NCBI RefSeq assembly: GCF_003032475.1
Contig: NZ_CP028369.1
Location: 1,116,001 to 1,180,000, forward strand
Direction of reading: 5' to 3'
Origin: Streptomyces sp. P3
GTDB taxonomy: Bacteria; Actinomycetota; Actinomycetes; Streptomycetales; Streptomycetaceae
Length of the DNA stretch: 64,000 bases
Both the position numbers and the translations under genes were made by a program. The notes below the pieces were generated by a model that saw only the letters and a list, made by a program, of their open reading frames with translations, did not search any database and was not told where the DNA came from. The first letter of the stretch is position 1. Each line of letters starts with the position of its first letter. Of this stretch, positions 48,615 through 57,253 are shown piece by piece.

Positions 48615-50633
48615 TCACCGGGGCGGACCCGCCCCTTCGTCCCCCTCCTCGCCCGCCTCGTGCCACGCCGCCCGCCGGGCCTCCCCCGCCGAGTCGCCGT
48701 GCCACGCCGGACCGACGGCCTCCGCCCGCCCGACGTCGGCGAGCGGCTCACGGGGCGTGCGGGGCTCGCGCGGCGCGAGGGGCCCGGACGGCATGGCGGG
48801 CTGGGGAGGCGCGGGGGGTCGGGGTGGCGAGGCGGGCTGGGGAGGCGTGAGAGGCCGGGGTGGCGTGGAGGCTCCGCCCGGCTCGGGGAACGACACGGGC
48901 TCGACGGGGGCGAACGGATCCGGGGGCGCGAGGTACGACGCCGGCTCGATCGGCGCGAAGGGGTCCGGGGGCCCGACGTAGGACCCCGGCTCGATCGGCG
49001 CGAAGGGGTCGGCGGCCTCGTCGAACACGTGCGACGGCACGCCGGGCGCGTCCCCTCGGGGGACGAGGAAGTCGTACAGCTCCTCCTCCGCGGCTCTCGC
49101 CGACGCCGCCACGCCGCTCCGCGTCCCGGCCTTCGCGGCCTTCCCGGCCTTCTCCTTCCAGAGCCCGCGGGCCCATCCGGCCACGCCTCGCTTCCGGCAG
49201 CGCCACCCCCGCATCACCACGCACACCGGCGTCCCCACCCCCACCATCCACAGCAGCACCGCACCCCCGACCTGCCACCACACCGGCCCGAACCGAGCCA
49301 GCATGGAGGCCCCCAGCGGCCCGCCCGCCAACCCCGCCAGCGCTCCCATCAGCACCCCGCACCCCACGCCCGCCAGCACGACGACTCCGACGGCCCTCCC
49401 CCACGACCAGCCTTCGTCGGCCCCCCCGGCATCCCCGGCCTCCCAGGCCGGCGCGGCTTTCCCGCGGGCCCGACCCGGCCCATGAGTCCTTCCGGGCCCA
49501 CCTGATCCACCAGGGCCGGAGATCCCGGGGGTCCCGGCGGTCCGGGAGGACGCCGCACGCCCCGTCGCCGCACGGGCCGCGAACACGCCCACGGTGACGC
49601 CCGCCACCAGCGGCACCACGCTCGCCGCCCAGTTCCACGGCGTCCCGGCTCCGGCGTCGGGCACCGCCGCCAGCAGCGGAAACGGCGGCAGCAGCGGCGC
49701 CGGGTCGGAGGACAGCGGCGCCACCAAGTGCCCCGCACCGAGGAGGTACCCCGGCCCGAGGGCGTACGCGGCCCCCCACACCGCCGCGTTCGGCACCAGC
49801 GCCACACACAGCAGCAGCACCGCGAACCGGCCCGACCAGCCCTCCGTCAGTTGCAGAAACGCCTCTCGGGCCGCCCCTGCGTGCCACACCGACGACGACG
49901 CGACCAGCAGGGCCCCGCCTCCGACGAGCACCACCGCACCCGCGGCCGCCGCCCGCGCCGCCGCCGCCAGACGTGCGCGCTCCGCCGCCCCGAGGAGCGG
50001 CCGCCGCAGCCCGCGCGGCAGCATGAGCAGCACGCCGTCCACGGGTCCGCGCGGGCGGCTGCAGGCCGACCACACCCCTGCCCCGGCAGCCAGCACGGTG
50101 ACCGCCGGGACGCACATCGCCGTCGACGCCCACGAGGTCCGCAGCGCTCCGCCCGCGGCGGCGTAGAGGGCGGCGCCCGAGCCGACGGCGAGATACCCGA
50201 CCACGACGCCCGCCCACGCGATGCGGACGCTCACCGGCTCCCAGCCCTCCGCGCCGGCGTCGGCGCAGCCCGCGTCCACCGCGTCCCGGGCGGCCCGCCG
50301 CACCAGCCACACCGGAAGCGCGAGGAGCAGCAGCGGAGTGACGCCGACCGGCGCCGGCACTCCGGACAGCGTGTCGACGCGCACCACTTCAGCGCCGTGG
50401 GCCAGCAGCCACAGCGAGGCGGCGACGTGCATCGCGCCGCTGGGCCCGCTGTCGGGGTACGGGGAGCTGATCCACAGCATCATCACGAGTGCGGCGAAGG
50501 ACCCGAGCCCCAGCCCGGCCGCGAGCGCACCTCCCACGAGGCCGGCGGCCAGTCCGGGCGATCGGTCGCGCATCCGGGGCAGCAGGGACGACAACGTAAG
50601 CCGGCGAGCGGTCATCGGGATCACGACGGCCAT
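48615..50633 (-). CDS. DUF6350 multi-spanning membrane protein
   Basis: About 672 aa. The first 440 residues contain roughly ten to twelve transmembrane helices (for example [62 protein letters not shown]). The C-terminal 200 residues are Pro-rich and contain three copies of [19 protein letters not shown] repeats (encoded at about 48880-49000). This is the size and layout of the streptomycete DUF6350 family found beside purN/purH; function unknown. ATG 50633 is used, with GGGAG directly upstream; ATG 50615 and GTG 50651 are alternatives. Confidence 0.82.
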   Translation of the reverse strand: MAVVIPMTARRLTLSSLLPRMRDRSPGLAAGLVGGALAAGLGLGSFAALVMMLWISSPYPDSGPSGAMHVAASLWLLAHGAEVVRVDTLSGVPAPVGVTPLLLLALPVWLVRRAARDAVDAGCADAGAEGWEPVSVRIAWAGVVVGYLAVGSGAALYAAAGGALRTSWASTAMCVPAVTVLAAGAGVWSACSRPRGPVDGVLLMLPRGLRRPLLGAAERARLAAAARAAAAGAVVLVGGGALLVASSSVWHAGAAREAFLQLTEGWSGRFAVLLLCVALVPNAAVWGAAYALGPGYLLGAGHLVAPLSSDPAPLLPPFPLLAAVPDAGAGTPWNWAASVVPLVAGVTVGVFAARAATGRAASSRTAGTPGISGPGGSGGPGRTHGPGRARGKAAPAWEAGDAGGADEGWSWGRAVGVVVLAGVGCGVLMGALAGLAGGPLGASMLARFGPVWWQVGGAVLLWMVGVGTPVCVVMRGWRCRKRGVAGWARGLWKEKAGKAAKAGTRSGVAASARAAEEELYDFLVPRGDAPGVPSHVFDEAADPFAPIEPGSYVGPPDPFAPIEPASYLAPPDPFAPVEPVSFPEPGGASTPPRPLTPPQPASPPRPPAPPQPAMPSGPLAPREPRTPREPLADVGRAEAVGPAWHGDSAGEARRAAWHEAGEEGDEGAGPPR

Positions 50634-50813
50634 GCTCCCAACGACACGCACTTTTCCGTTGTAACGGGCGAACTTCGGATGTGTCGCTCAATATACGTTT
50701 ATGTACTTTTCCGGGCGAAGGGGTACCCCGTGACACGGCGCCCCGCGGCCGCACACGGGAGGCGTACGCGAGATGCCGGCATCGCCGGCCAAGGCGGAAA
50801 AGGTGCGGAAAAG

Positions 50814-51767
50814 GTGACGAACACCCAGGAGACGACGCCTCGACGGCAGGTGACGGTGCGCCCGACGAAGGCACGCCCCACGAAGGCACTCCCGACGGCG
50901 GCATGCCCGGCGAACAGCCCGGAACCCGCCGGCGCGGAATCCGCTTCCGAACCGGACCCGTCGACCACCCCCCTGACGCCCGCTCAGGCCTTCGACGCGC
51001 TGTACGCGTTCTGCGCCCCCGCCCTCGTCCGGCAGACCTATCTGCTGTCCGGGCGTCGCGAGCTCGCCCGCGAGTCGGTCGAACAGGCGTTTCAGCTGGC
51101 GTGGCAGCGCTGGCCCGAAGTGGCCGTGGACCCCGACCCGGCAGGCTGGGTGCGCGCGGCGGCGTACGAGTACGCGCTCTCCCCGTGGCACCGGTTCCGC
51201 CCGCGTTACCGGCACCCGGAGCCGCCCCCGGCCGAGGCGCCCGACCGCGCGCTGCTGGACGTCCTGCTGACGCTCCCGGCGCCGTACCGCCGCACGCTCC
51301 TGCTCTACGACGGCGTCGGACTCGATCTGCCGGAGACGGCCGCCGAGACCGAGGCGAGCACCCCGGCTGCGGCGCACCGGCTGCTGCACGCGCGCGAGGC
51401 GGTCACCGCGCGGCTGCCGGAACTGGCGAGCCCCGGCGCACTGCACCGGCGGCTGGCGGAGGTCGCGTCCACCGCCCGGCTGCGCGCGCCCAAACCGCCC
51501 ACCGTGCGGCTGGGCGGTGAGCGGCGTGCCCGCTTCTGGACCAGGGCGGCGATCGCGTTCACCGTCGCGATCATCGGCGCGACGGCACTGACCGCGCGCA
51601 CCGCGCCCACCCGCTACGAGCCCCCGGTGCCCCCCGGTGAGACCGTGCGGGGCGTCCCGCCGCGGGCCGCCCCGGGCGCGTTGTCGGACGTACAGCTCAA
51701 GCTGCGCGCGAAGCTGAGATCCGAGACGCAGAACGGCCCCGACAGACTGCTCCCCCGCGCCGAGTGA
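50814..51767 (+). CDS. Sigma-70-like protein with a membrane segment
   Basis: About 317 aa. After a Thr/Pro-rich N-terminus (about 55 aa) comes a region resembling sigma region 2 (FDALYAFCAPALVRQTYLLSGRRELARESVEQAFQLAWQRWPEVAVDPDPAGWVRAAAYEYAL) and a short region-4-like part (LLTLPAPYRRTLLLYDGVGLDLPETAAETEASTPAAAHRLLHAREAV). A transmembrane helix follows (about 246-266) with an external tail. The membrane helix in the same chain as sigma regions is unusual; many such proteins are annotated as sigma factors without proof of activity. GTG 50814 follows GGAAAAG. Confidence 0.75.
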   Translation: MTNTQETTPRRQVTVRPTKARPTKALPTAACPANSPEPAGAESASEPDPSTTPLTPAQAFDALYAFCAPALVRQTYLLSGRRELARESVEQAFQLAWQRWPEVAVDPDPAGWVRAAAYEYALSPWHRFRPRYRHPEPPPAEAPDRALLDVLLTLPAPYRRTLLLYDGVGLDLPETAAETEASTPAAAHRLLHAREAVTARLPELASPGALHRRLAEVASTARLRAPKPPTVRLGGERRARFWTRAAIAFTVAIIGATALTARTAPTRYEPPVPPGETVRGVPPRAAPGALSDVQLKLRAKLRSETQNGPDRLLPRAE

Positions 51768-51826
51768 CCCACGGGGGTGGAAGCGGGAGCGGAGCCGGGA
51801 CCGACAGAGCCGCGGGACGCGAAGGC

Positions 51827-51867
51827 GGCAGGACGGCAGGACGGCAGGGCGGCAGGACGGCAGGACG
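51827..51867. repeat. Short tandem repeat, unit GGCAGGAC
   Basis: Five near-perfect copies of an 8-9 bp unit (ggcaggac with variants) between the sigma-like gene and its terminator. Typical replication-slippage tract; non-coding. Confidence 0.75.
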
Positions 51868-51925
51868 GTGGAGCAGCACAGCGACAGGACGTCGGAGACT
51901 CCGCCGAGCGGCAGGACGGCAGAAA

Positions 51926-51965
51926 GCCGGCGGGCCCGCTCCCCTGGGGGAACGGGCCCGCCGGC
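51926..51965. terminator. Bidirectional terminator between the sigma-like gene and sucD
   Basis: A perfect 13-bp outer stem (51926-51938 with 51953-51965) and an inner TCCCC/GGGGA stem (51940-51944 with 51947-51951), between convergent genes. Confidence 0.82.
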
Positions 51966-52032
51966 GTACAGCCGCAGCGTCCCGGCCGAAGGTTCAGCCG
52001 GGCGCGTCAGCCGGGTGACGCGGTCGGACGGC

Positions 52033-52920
52033 TCAGCCGGCCGAGAGGATCTCTCGCGCGAGCTTCGCCGTCTCGGTCGGCGTCTTGCCGACCTTGACGC
52101 CGGCCGCCTCGAGGGCCTCCTGCTTCGCGGCGGCCGTGCCGGAGGAGCCGGAGACGATGGCGCCGGCGTGGCCCATGGTCTTGCCCTCGGGCGCGGTGAA
52201 GCCCGCGACGTAGCCGACGACCGGCTTCTTCACGTTGTCCTTGATGAAGGCCGCGGCCCGCTCCTCGGCGTCGCCGCCGATCTCACCGATCATGACGATC
52301 AGGTCGGTGTCGGGGTCGGCCTCGAACGCGGCGAGCGCGTCGATGTGCGTGGTGCCGATGATCGGGTCGCCACCGATGCCGACGGCCGACGAGAAGCCGA
52401 TGTCGCGCAGCTCGTACATCATCTGGTACGTCAGCGTGCCGGACTTCGAGACCAGGCCGATGCGGCCCGGCTTCGTGATGTCGCCCGGGATGATGCCGGC
52501 GTTCGACTGGCCCGGGGTGATGAGACCGGGGCAGTTCGGGCCGATGATCCGGGTCTTGTTGCCCTGGGACACGGCGTACGCGTAGAACGCGGCCGAGTCG
52601 TGGACGGCGATGCCCTCGGTGATGACGACCGCGAGCGGGATCTCGGCGTCGATCGCCTCGACCACGGCGGCCTTCGCGAAGGCCGGCGGCACGAAGAGGA
52701 CGGACACGTTCGCGCCCGTCTTCTCCATCGCCTCGGCGACCGTGCCGAAGACCGGGATCTCGGTGCCGTCGAAGTCGACGGAGGTGCCCGCCTTGCGGGG
52801 GTTCACGCCACCGACGATGTTGGTGCCGTCCGCCAGCATGAGCTTGGTGTGCTTCATGCCCGTGGCACCGGTCATGCCCTGGACGATGACCTTGCTGTCC
52901 TTGTTCAGGAAGATAGCCAT
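52033..52920 (-). CDS. sucD: Succinyl-CoA synthetase alpha subunit
   Basis: A 295-aa protein: CoA-binding [40 protein letters not shown], and the phospho-histidine in [13 protein letters not shown] (about residue 247). With SucC it interconverts succinyl-CoA and succinate with ATP/GTP formation in the TCA cycle. The ATG is 22 nt after the sucC stop and has AGGGA upstream, giving the usual sucCD order. Confidence 0.97.
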   Translation of the reverse strand: MAIFLNKDSKVIVQGMTGATGMKHTKLMLADGTNIVGGVNPRKAGTSVDFDGTEIPVFGTVAEAMEKTGANVSVLFVPPAFAKAAVVEAIDAEIPLAVVITEGIAVHDSAAFYAYAVSQGNKTRIIGPNCPGLITPGQSNAGIIPGDITKPGRIGLVSKSGTLTYQMMYELRDIGFSSAVGIGGDPIIGTTHIDALAAFEADPDTDLIVMIGEIGGDAEERAAAFIKDNVKKPVVGYVAGFTAPEGKTMGHAGAIVSGSSGTAAAKQEALEAAGVKVGKTPTETAKLAREILSAG

Positions 52921-52941
52921 GGCTGTTCTGTCCCTCTTCCC

Positions 52942-54120
52942 TTACTTCGCAGCCGCGAGCTCGGCGGCCTTGTCGGCCGCGCCGTCCATGGTGTCCACGC
53001 GCTGGACCAGCGGGTGGTTGGCGTCGGAGAGGATCTGACGACCCAGCTCGGCGTTGTTGCCGTCCAGACGGACGACGAGCGGCTTGGTGACTTCCTCGCC
53101 GCGGTCCTCGAGGAGCTTCAGCGCCTGGACGATGCCGTTGGCGACCTCGTCGCAGGCGGTGATGCCGCCGAAGACGTTGACGAACACGGACTTGACGTCC
53201 GGGTCGCCCAGGATGATCTCCAGGCCGTTCGCCATGACGGCCGCGGAGGCGCCGCCGCCGATGTCGAGGAAGTTGGCGGGCTTGACGCCGCCGTGCGCCT
53301 CACCGGCGTACGCGACGACGTCCAGGGTGCTCATGACGAGACCCGCGCCGTTGCCGATGATGCCGACCTCGCCGTCGAGCTTGACGTAGTTGAGGTTCTT
53401 CTCCTTGGCCGCGGCCTCGAGCGGGTTCGCCGAGTCCTTGTCCTGGAGGGCCTCGTGCCCCGGCTGGCGGAACTCGGCGTTCTCGTCCAGCGAGACCTTG
53501 CCGTCGAGGGCGATGACGTCACCCGAGGCGACCTTGGCCAGCGGGTTGACCTCGACGAGAAGGGCGTCCTCCTCGACGAACGTCTTCCACAGGGTGACGA
53601 GGACGTTCGCGACCTTGTCGGCGACCTCGGCCGGGAAGTTCGCGGCCTCGACGATCTCGCGGGCCTTCTCGGGGGTCACACCCTCGTTGGCGTCGATCGG
53701 CGTCTTGGCGACGGCCTCGGGGCGGGTCTCCGCCACCTCCTCGATCTCCATGCCGCCCTCGACGGACGCGATGGAGAGGAAGGTGCGGTTCGCACGGTCC
53801 AGGAGGAAGGAGACGTAGTACTCCTCCAGGATCTCCGGGGCCGTCTCGGCGATCATCACCTTGTGGACCGTGTGGCCCTTGATGTCCATGCCGAGGATGT
53901 TGGTCGCGTGCTCCACGGCCTCGTCGGCGGAGGCGGCGAGCTTGACGCCGCCGGCCTTGCCGCGGCCGCCGACCTTCACCTGGGCCTTGACGACGGACTT
54001 GCCACCGAGACGCTCGGTGGCTGCGCGGGCCGCCTCAGGCGTGTCGATGACTTCACCGGCCAGCACCGGTACATCGTGCTTGGCGAAGAGGTCCCTCGCC
54101 TGGTACTCGAACAGGTCCAC
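52942..54120 (-). CDS. sucC: Succinyl-CoA synthetase beta subunit
   Basis: A 392-aa protein beginning [22 protein letters not shown], with the ATP-grasp domain ([19 protein letters not shown]) and C-terminal NIFGGI-type segment [18 protein letters not shown]. It determines nucleotide specificity of the complex, which cannot be read by eye. First gene of sucCD. Confidence 0.97.
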   Translation of the reverse strand: MDLFEYQARDLFAKHDVPVLAGEVIDTPEAARAATERLGGKSVVKAQVKVGGRGKAGGVKLAASADEAVEHATNILGMDIKGHTVHKVMIAETAPEILEEYYVSFLLDRANRTFLSIASVEGGMEIEEVAETRPEAVAKTPIDANEGVTPEKAREIVEAANFPAEVADKVANVLVTLWKTFVEEDALLVEVNPLAKVASGDVIALDGKVSLDENAEFRQPGHEALQDKDSANPLEAAAKEKNLNYVKLDGEVGIIGNGAGLVMSTLDVVAYAGEAHGGVKPANFLDIGGGASAAVMANGLEIILGDPDVKSVFVNVFGGITACDEVANGIVQALKLLEDRGEEVTKPLVVRLDGNNAELGRQILSDANHPLVQRVDTMDGAADKAAELAAAK

Positions 54121-54305
54121 GCGCTTCCGTCCCTATCAGTGATCTCGCGGTTCGTTGTCTGCGTGGGCGTGCCGCGAGGGCAACGTGACGTCCGACCGGT
54201 GTCTGTCACAAGGGAGGCGCACACGGTGTCCGAGCGCGCGGCATGTCCGTCTCGCAGGTTATCGCTGCTTGCAGGAGGCCCCTAAATCGAGGGTCACACC
54301 CAAGC

Positions 54306-54321
54306 GGTGATACCTGTCACA
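54306..54321. promoter_or_regulatory. CRP-like palindrome upstream of sucC
   Basis: On the minus strand the sequence is TGTGACAGGTATCACC, which matches the TGTGA-N6-TCACA pattern of Crp/Fnr-type sites at 9 of 10 positions. It lies about 186 nt upstream of the sucC start. Streptomyces has a Crp protein; binding here is not shown. Confidence 0.35.
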
Positions 54322-54370
54322 TGATGCCGGGATCACTGGCACCCCGTGCCGGATGTGAGGTCCGGGGGGA

Positions 54371-54470
54371 GAGGCCTCACCGGATTGGGGTCGACCCGGT
54401 GAGGCCTCCTGAACAGCCCCTCAGGGGCTCGGGGCGGGCGGTCCCCACCCCAATGGGAACCGCCCGCCCC
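54371..54470 (-). terminator. Triple hairpin terminator region
   Basis: Three inverted repeats in a row: 13-bp stem 54371-54383 with 54396-54408; a short GCCCCT/AGGGGC stem at about 54415-54428; 12-bp stem 54431-54442 with 54459-54470. On the minus strand they follow the stop at 54725 by about 250 nt and would shield sucC from readthrough. Confidence 0.7.
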
Positions 54471-54724
54471 CATCCGTGAGGTCCCGGACGAACCGACCGA
54501 TGGCTTTCGGCCGTCCGTGATCCGTCGCCTCACGAAGTCATGGGTGGCGAGCTGCGGAGAGCTCGGGGGGACGGCCCCCGGCAGCGGACGAGTCCCGGGG
54601 GCGGAGCCACGGGAGGCAGTCCGCCCGACGCGCCGACGTCCGCCACCCGCGCGGGGCCGTGCGGCGGGGTCGGGGCGACGCACGACCGTGAGATGCCACC
54701 GGTGCACTGGTGCGCCGCCGCCGC

Positions 54725-55873
54725 TCAGCCGGGGAAGACCGGCACGTCCGGGCGACTGTCCCGCGTCCCGGGGGCGTCGCATCGCGGGGCGGGGCCGCAG
54801 GCCTGCCACAGCGGCATCCGGTGCTGCGGCGGCAGAACGGCCTGCACGTCGGCGTCCCGCGGCGCACCGCCGTCGAACACCGTCGTGCCGCCGAGCACGC
54901 CACGGGGAGCACCCGGGGCTCCGACGGTAGGGCCGTACCGTGCCGGCGCGGCGGCGGGGCCGGGTTCGGCAGCCGGGCCGGAGGCGACGGAGCCGGGTTC
55001 GGCAGCCGGGCCGGAGGCGACGGAGCCGGGTTCGGCAGCCGGGCCGGAGGCGGCAGCGAGGCCGGAGGCGGCAGGAGAGCGGGGAACCAGGGCGTGCCCG
55101 CCGCCGGCGTCGGAACCACGCCGGTGTGCCTCCGCTGACGCCGCCCCGGCTCCCGCCTTCGCGGTCGTCGTCGCCGTCAGCACCGCCCCCGCCGTCATCG
55201 TCCCCGGCACCACCGGGCCGTGGGCGGGCATCCGCTCCCCGGGGCGGCCCGGCCCGTCCGACGGAAGGGCCGCCCCGGGGCCGGCAAGACCCGGAAGGTC
55301 ACCGAGTACCGGCAGGTTCTCGAGGACCGGGAGCACGGCATGCGCGGCACGCGCGACATGCGGGTGGGGGCTGGAGTGGACCCGGGGCGACCGGAGGCGC
55401 GGAGGCGCGGCGAGGAGCGGAGGCGCGGGAAAGGCCGACACGGCCCGGAGGGTGCGGAACGCGGGGAGGTCGCGGACGTCGGGATGTGCGGAGAGGCCGT
55501 GGGTGCGGGGGCGGGCGGGATCCGGTGCGACGGGTGAACCGGGCGGCGGAACGAGGACCCCCGACGCCTGCGCCCGGGGCCTGCCCGACCTCGCGCTCTC
55601 CACCCCGAAGGCCTCGCGGGCCACGCCGACCCCTCCGACCCCGTCGAGGACGGACCGCACGGTCGCGGCCGACGCGCGCGGGCTGATGAGCCGAGCGGCC
55701 GCGGTGGTCCGTGTCGGCGCCGCCGCGTCGTCCGCCGCCTGTGCCTGCTCCCCGCCGAGGAACCCGAGCGCGACCAGCCCGCCCAGCAGCAGCGCGAGGT
55801 GCAGCCCGCGCCGCCCCGGCCCCGTGTGCGAGACGCGCGGAGCGGCGGCGGGCGAGGCGGTGAAGCTGGCCAA
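54725..55873 (-). CDS. Secreted repeat-containing hypothetical protein
   Basis: A 382-aa protein with an N-terminal signal (RRGLHLALLLGGLVALGFLGGEQAQA, cleavage after AQA near residue 47) and an Ala/Pro/Arg-rich, low-complexity mature part. Three 11-residue repeats (SGPAAEPGSVA type, about 270-305) correspond to a 33-bp tandem DNA repeat. Two cysteines lie near the C-terminus. No family recognised. The start is TTG 55873, 11 nt after GGAGG; no better start exists upstream. Coding potential is supported by codon bias and signal peptide only. Confidence 0.65.
   Translation of the reverse strand: MASFTASPAAAPRVSHTGPGRRGLHLALLLGGLVALGFLGGEQAQAADDAAAPTRTTAAARLISPRASAATVRSVLDGVGGVGVAREAFGVESARSGRPRAQASGVLVPPPGSPVAPDPARPRTHGLSAHPDVRDLPAFRTLRAVSAFPAPPLLAAPPRLRSPRVHSSPHPHVARAAHAVLPVLENLPVLGDLPGLAGPGAALPSDGPGRPGERMPAHGPVVPGTMTAGAVLTATTTAKAGAGAASAEAHRRGSDAGGGHALVPRSPAASGLAAASGPAAEPGSVASGPAAEPGSVASGPAAEPGPAAAPARYGPTVGAPGAPRGVLGGTTVFDGGAPRDADVQAVLPPQHRMPLWQACGPAPRCDAPGTRDSRPDVPVFPG
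54961..55059. repeat. 33-bp tandem repeat inside the secreted protein gene
   Basis: Two perfect 33-bp copies (54961-54993 and 54994-55026) and a third copy that diverges in its last bases (55027-55059). The period of 11 codons keeps frame. Confidence 0.85.
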
Positions 55874-55987
55874 GGGGGGACGTTCCTCCCGTGTGCGGCG
55901 GCAACGTGTCCCGATCCTTGCACGCGGGTCCCGCCGTCGCGCAACCCCTGTTACCGATGGGTAATCGTGTCGGTGAAGTCCCTCCGC

Positions 55988-57253
55988 TCACCCCGGGTCG
56001 GGTGTCGGCAGCGCCCGTTTCTCCAGGGCTGCCGCCATGACCTCCGGGAACCGGTCGGGCGTGCAGGCGAACGCCGGCGTCCCCAGTGCCGCGAGCGCGG
56101 CGGCGTGTTCCCTGTCGTAGGCCGGCGTCCCCTCGTCGGACAGGGCGAGCAGCGCGACGAACCGCACGCCCGACGCCTTCATCGCCGCGACCCGTTTGAG
56201 CATCTCGTGGCGTATGCCTCCCTCGTACAGGTCGCTGACGAGCACCACCACCGTCTCGGTGGGCCGGGTGATCTGCGACTGGCAGTAGGCCAGCGCCCGG
56301 TTGATGTCGGTGCCGCCGCCGAGCCGGGTGCCGAACAGGACGTCCACGGGGTCGTCCAGCCGGTCGGTGAGGTCGGCGACCGCCGTGTCGAAGACGACGA
56401 GCCGGGTGTCGATCGACCGCATCGACGCCAGCACCGCCCCGAACACCGATGCGTACACCACCGACGACGCCATCGAACCCGACTGGTCGATGCAGAGGAT
56501 CACCTCCTTGCGCAGCGACCGCGAGGACCGCCCGTACCCGACGAGGCGTTCCGGCACGACCGTCCCGTACTGGGGCTGGTAGTGCTTGAGGTTGACGGCG
56601 ATCGTGCGGTTCCAGTCGATGTCGCGGTGGCGCGGGCGGTTGAGCCGCGCGCCCCGGTCGAGAGCGCCGGTGAGGGCGGACCGGGTGTGACCCGCGAACC
56701 GCCTCTCGAGGTCCTCGACGACCTTGCGGACGACGGCCCGCGCCGTCTCCTTCGTCGTCTCCGGCATGGCCCGGTGGAGGGAGAGCAGGGTGCCGACGAG
56801 ATGCACGTCGGCCTCGGCCGCCTCCAGCATCTCCGGCTCCAGAAGGAGCGTGGACAGGCCGAGCCGGTCGATGGCGTCGCGTTGCATGACCTGCACCACG
56901 GAGGAGGGGAAGTACGTCCTGATGTCCCCGAGCCAGCGCGCGACGGACGGCGCCGAGGCTCCCAGTCCTCCCGAACGCTCCCGCCCCGGGCGCGGTCGCT
57001 CCGGTGCCCCGTAGAGCGCGGCGAGCGCCCCGTCCATCGCGGCGTCCCGGTCGGACAGGCCGTGGCCGGTGCCGTCGGCCGGGTCGCCCCCGAGCACCAG
57101 CCGCCAGCGCCTCAGCCGCTCCTGCCCGGCGTCCGCGGCCGTCGCCGTGCCCCTCGCCTCCGGGGCATCCGACTCCGTGCCCCTCGCCGCTGTGGCACTC
57201 ACCGCAGTGGCACTCACCACCGTCTCACCCGTCCTCGGACCATTCGTCGTCAT
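55988..57253 (-). CDS. VWA domain protein of the MoxR cluster
   Basis: A 421-aa protein. The C-terminal half is a von Willebrand A domain with a canonical MIDAS: EVILCIDQSGSMASS (DxSxS), the conserved threonine in GGGTDINRAL, and VVLVSDLYEGG. The N-terminal half has the CoxE-like helical region (RWLGDIRTYFPSSVVQVMQRDAIDRLGL ... DIDWNRTIAVNLKHYQPQYGTVVPERLVGYGR). It resembles E. coli YehP (from memory). VWA proteins partner MoxR ATPases as substrate adaptors. ATG 57253 overlaps the DUF5682 stop as ATGA. Confidence 0.93.
   Translation of the reverse strand: MTTNGPRTGETVVSATAVSATAARGTESDAPEARGTATAADAGQERLRRWRLVLGGDPADGTGHGLSDRDAAMDGALAALYGAPERPRPGRERSGGLGASAPSVARWLGDIRTYFPSSVVQVMQRDAIDRLGLSTLLLEPEMLEAAEADVHLVGTLLSLHRAMPETTKETARAVVRKVVEDLERRFAGHTRSALTGALDRGARLNRPRHRDIDWNRTIAVNLKHYQPQYGTVVPERLVGYGRSSRSLRKEVILCIDQSGSMASSVVYASVFGAVLASMRSIDTRLVVFDTAVADLTDRLDDPVDVLFGTRLGGGTDINRALAYCQSQITRPTETVVVLVSDLYEGGIRHEMLKRVAAMKASGVRFVALLALSDEGTPAYDREHAAALAALGTPAFACTPDRFPEVMAAALEKRALPTPDPG

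Larger units (their letters stand above)
54121..54724. other. 604-bp gene-free region upstream of sucC
   Basis: Contains, from left to right: the sucC leader, a CRP-like palindrome at 54306-54321, then three successive hairpins at 54371-54470 that end the transcript of the gene at 54725, and about 250 bp with no feature I can support. No credible reading frame. Confidence 0.6.

Noticed and set aside
51827..51867. CRISPR or attachment-site repeat
   Set aside because: Unit of 8-9 bp without spacers, no integrase nearby; a slippage tract.
54961..55059. CRISPR-like short repeats
   Set aside because: The 33-bp units are directly contiguous, without spacers, and keep the reading frame of a protein. 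No cas gene is in the window.
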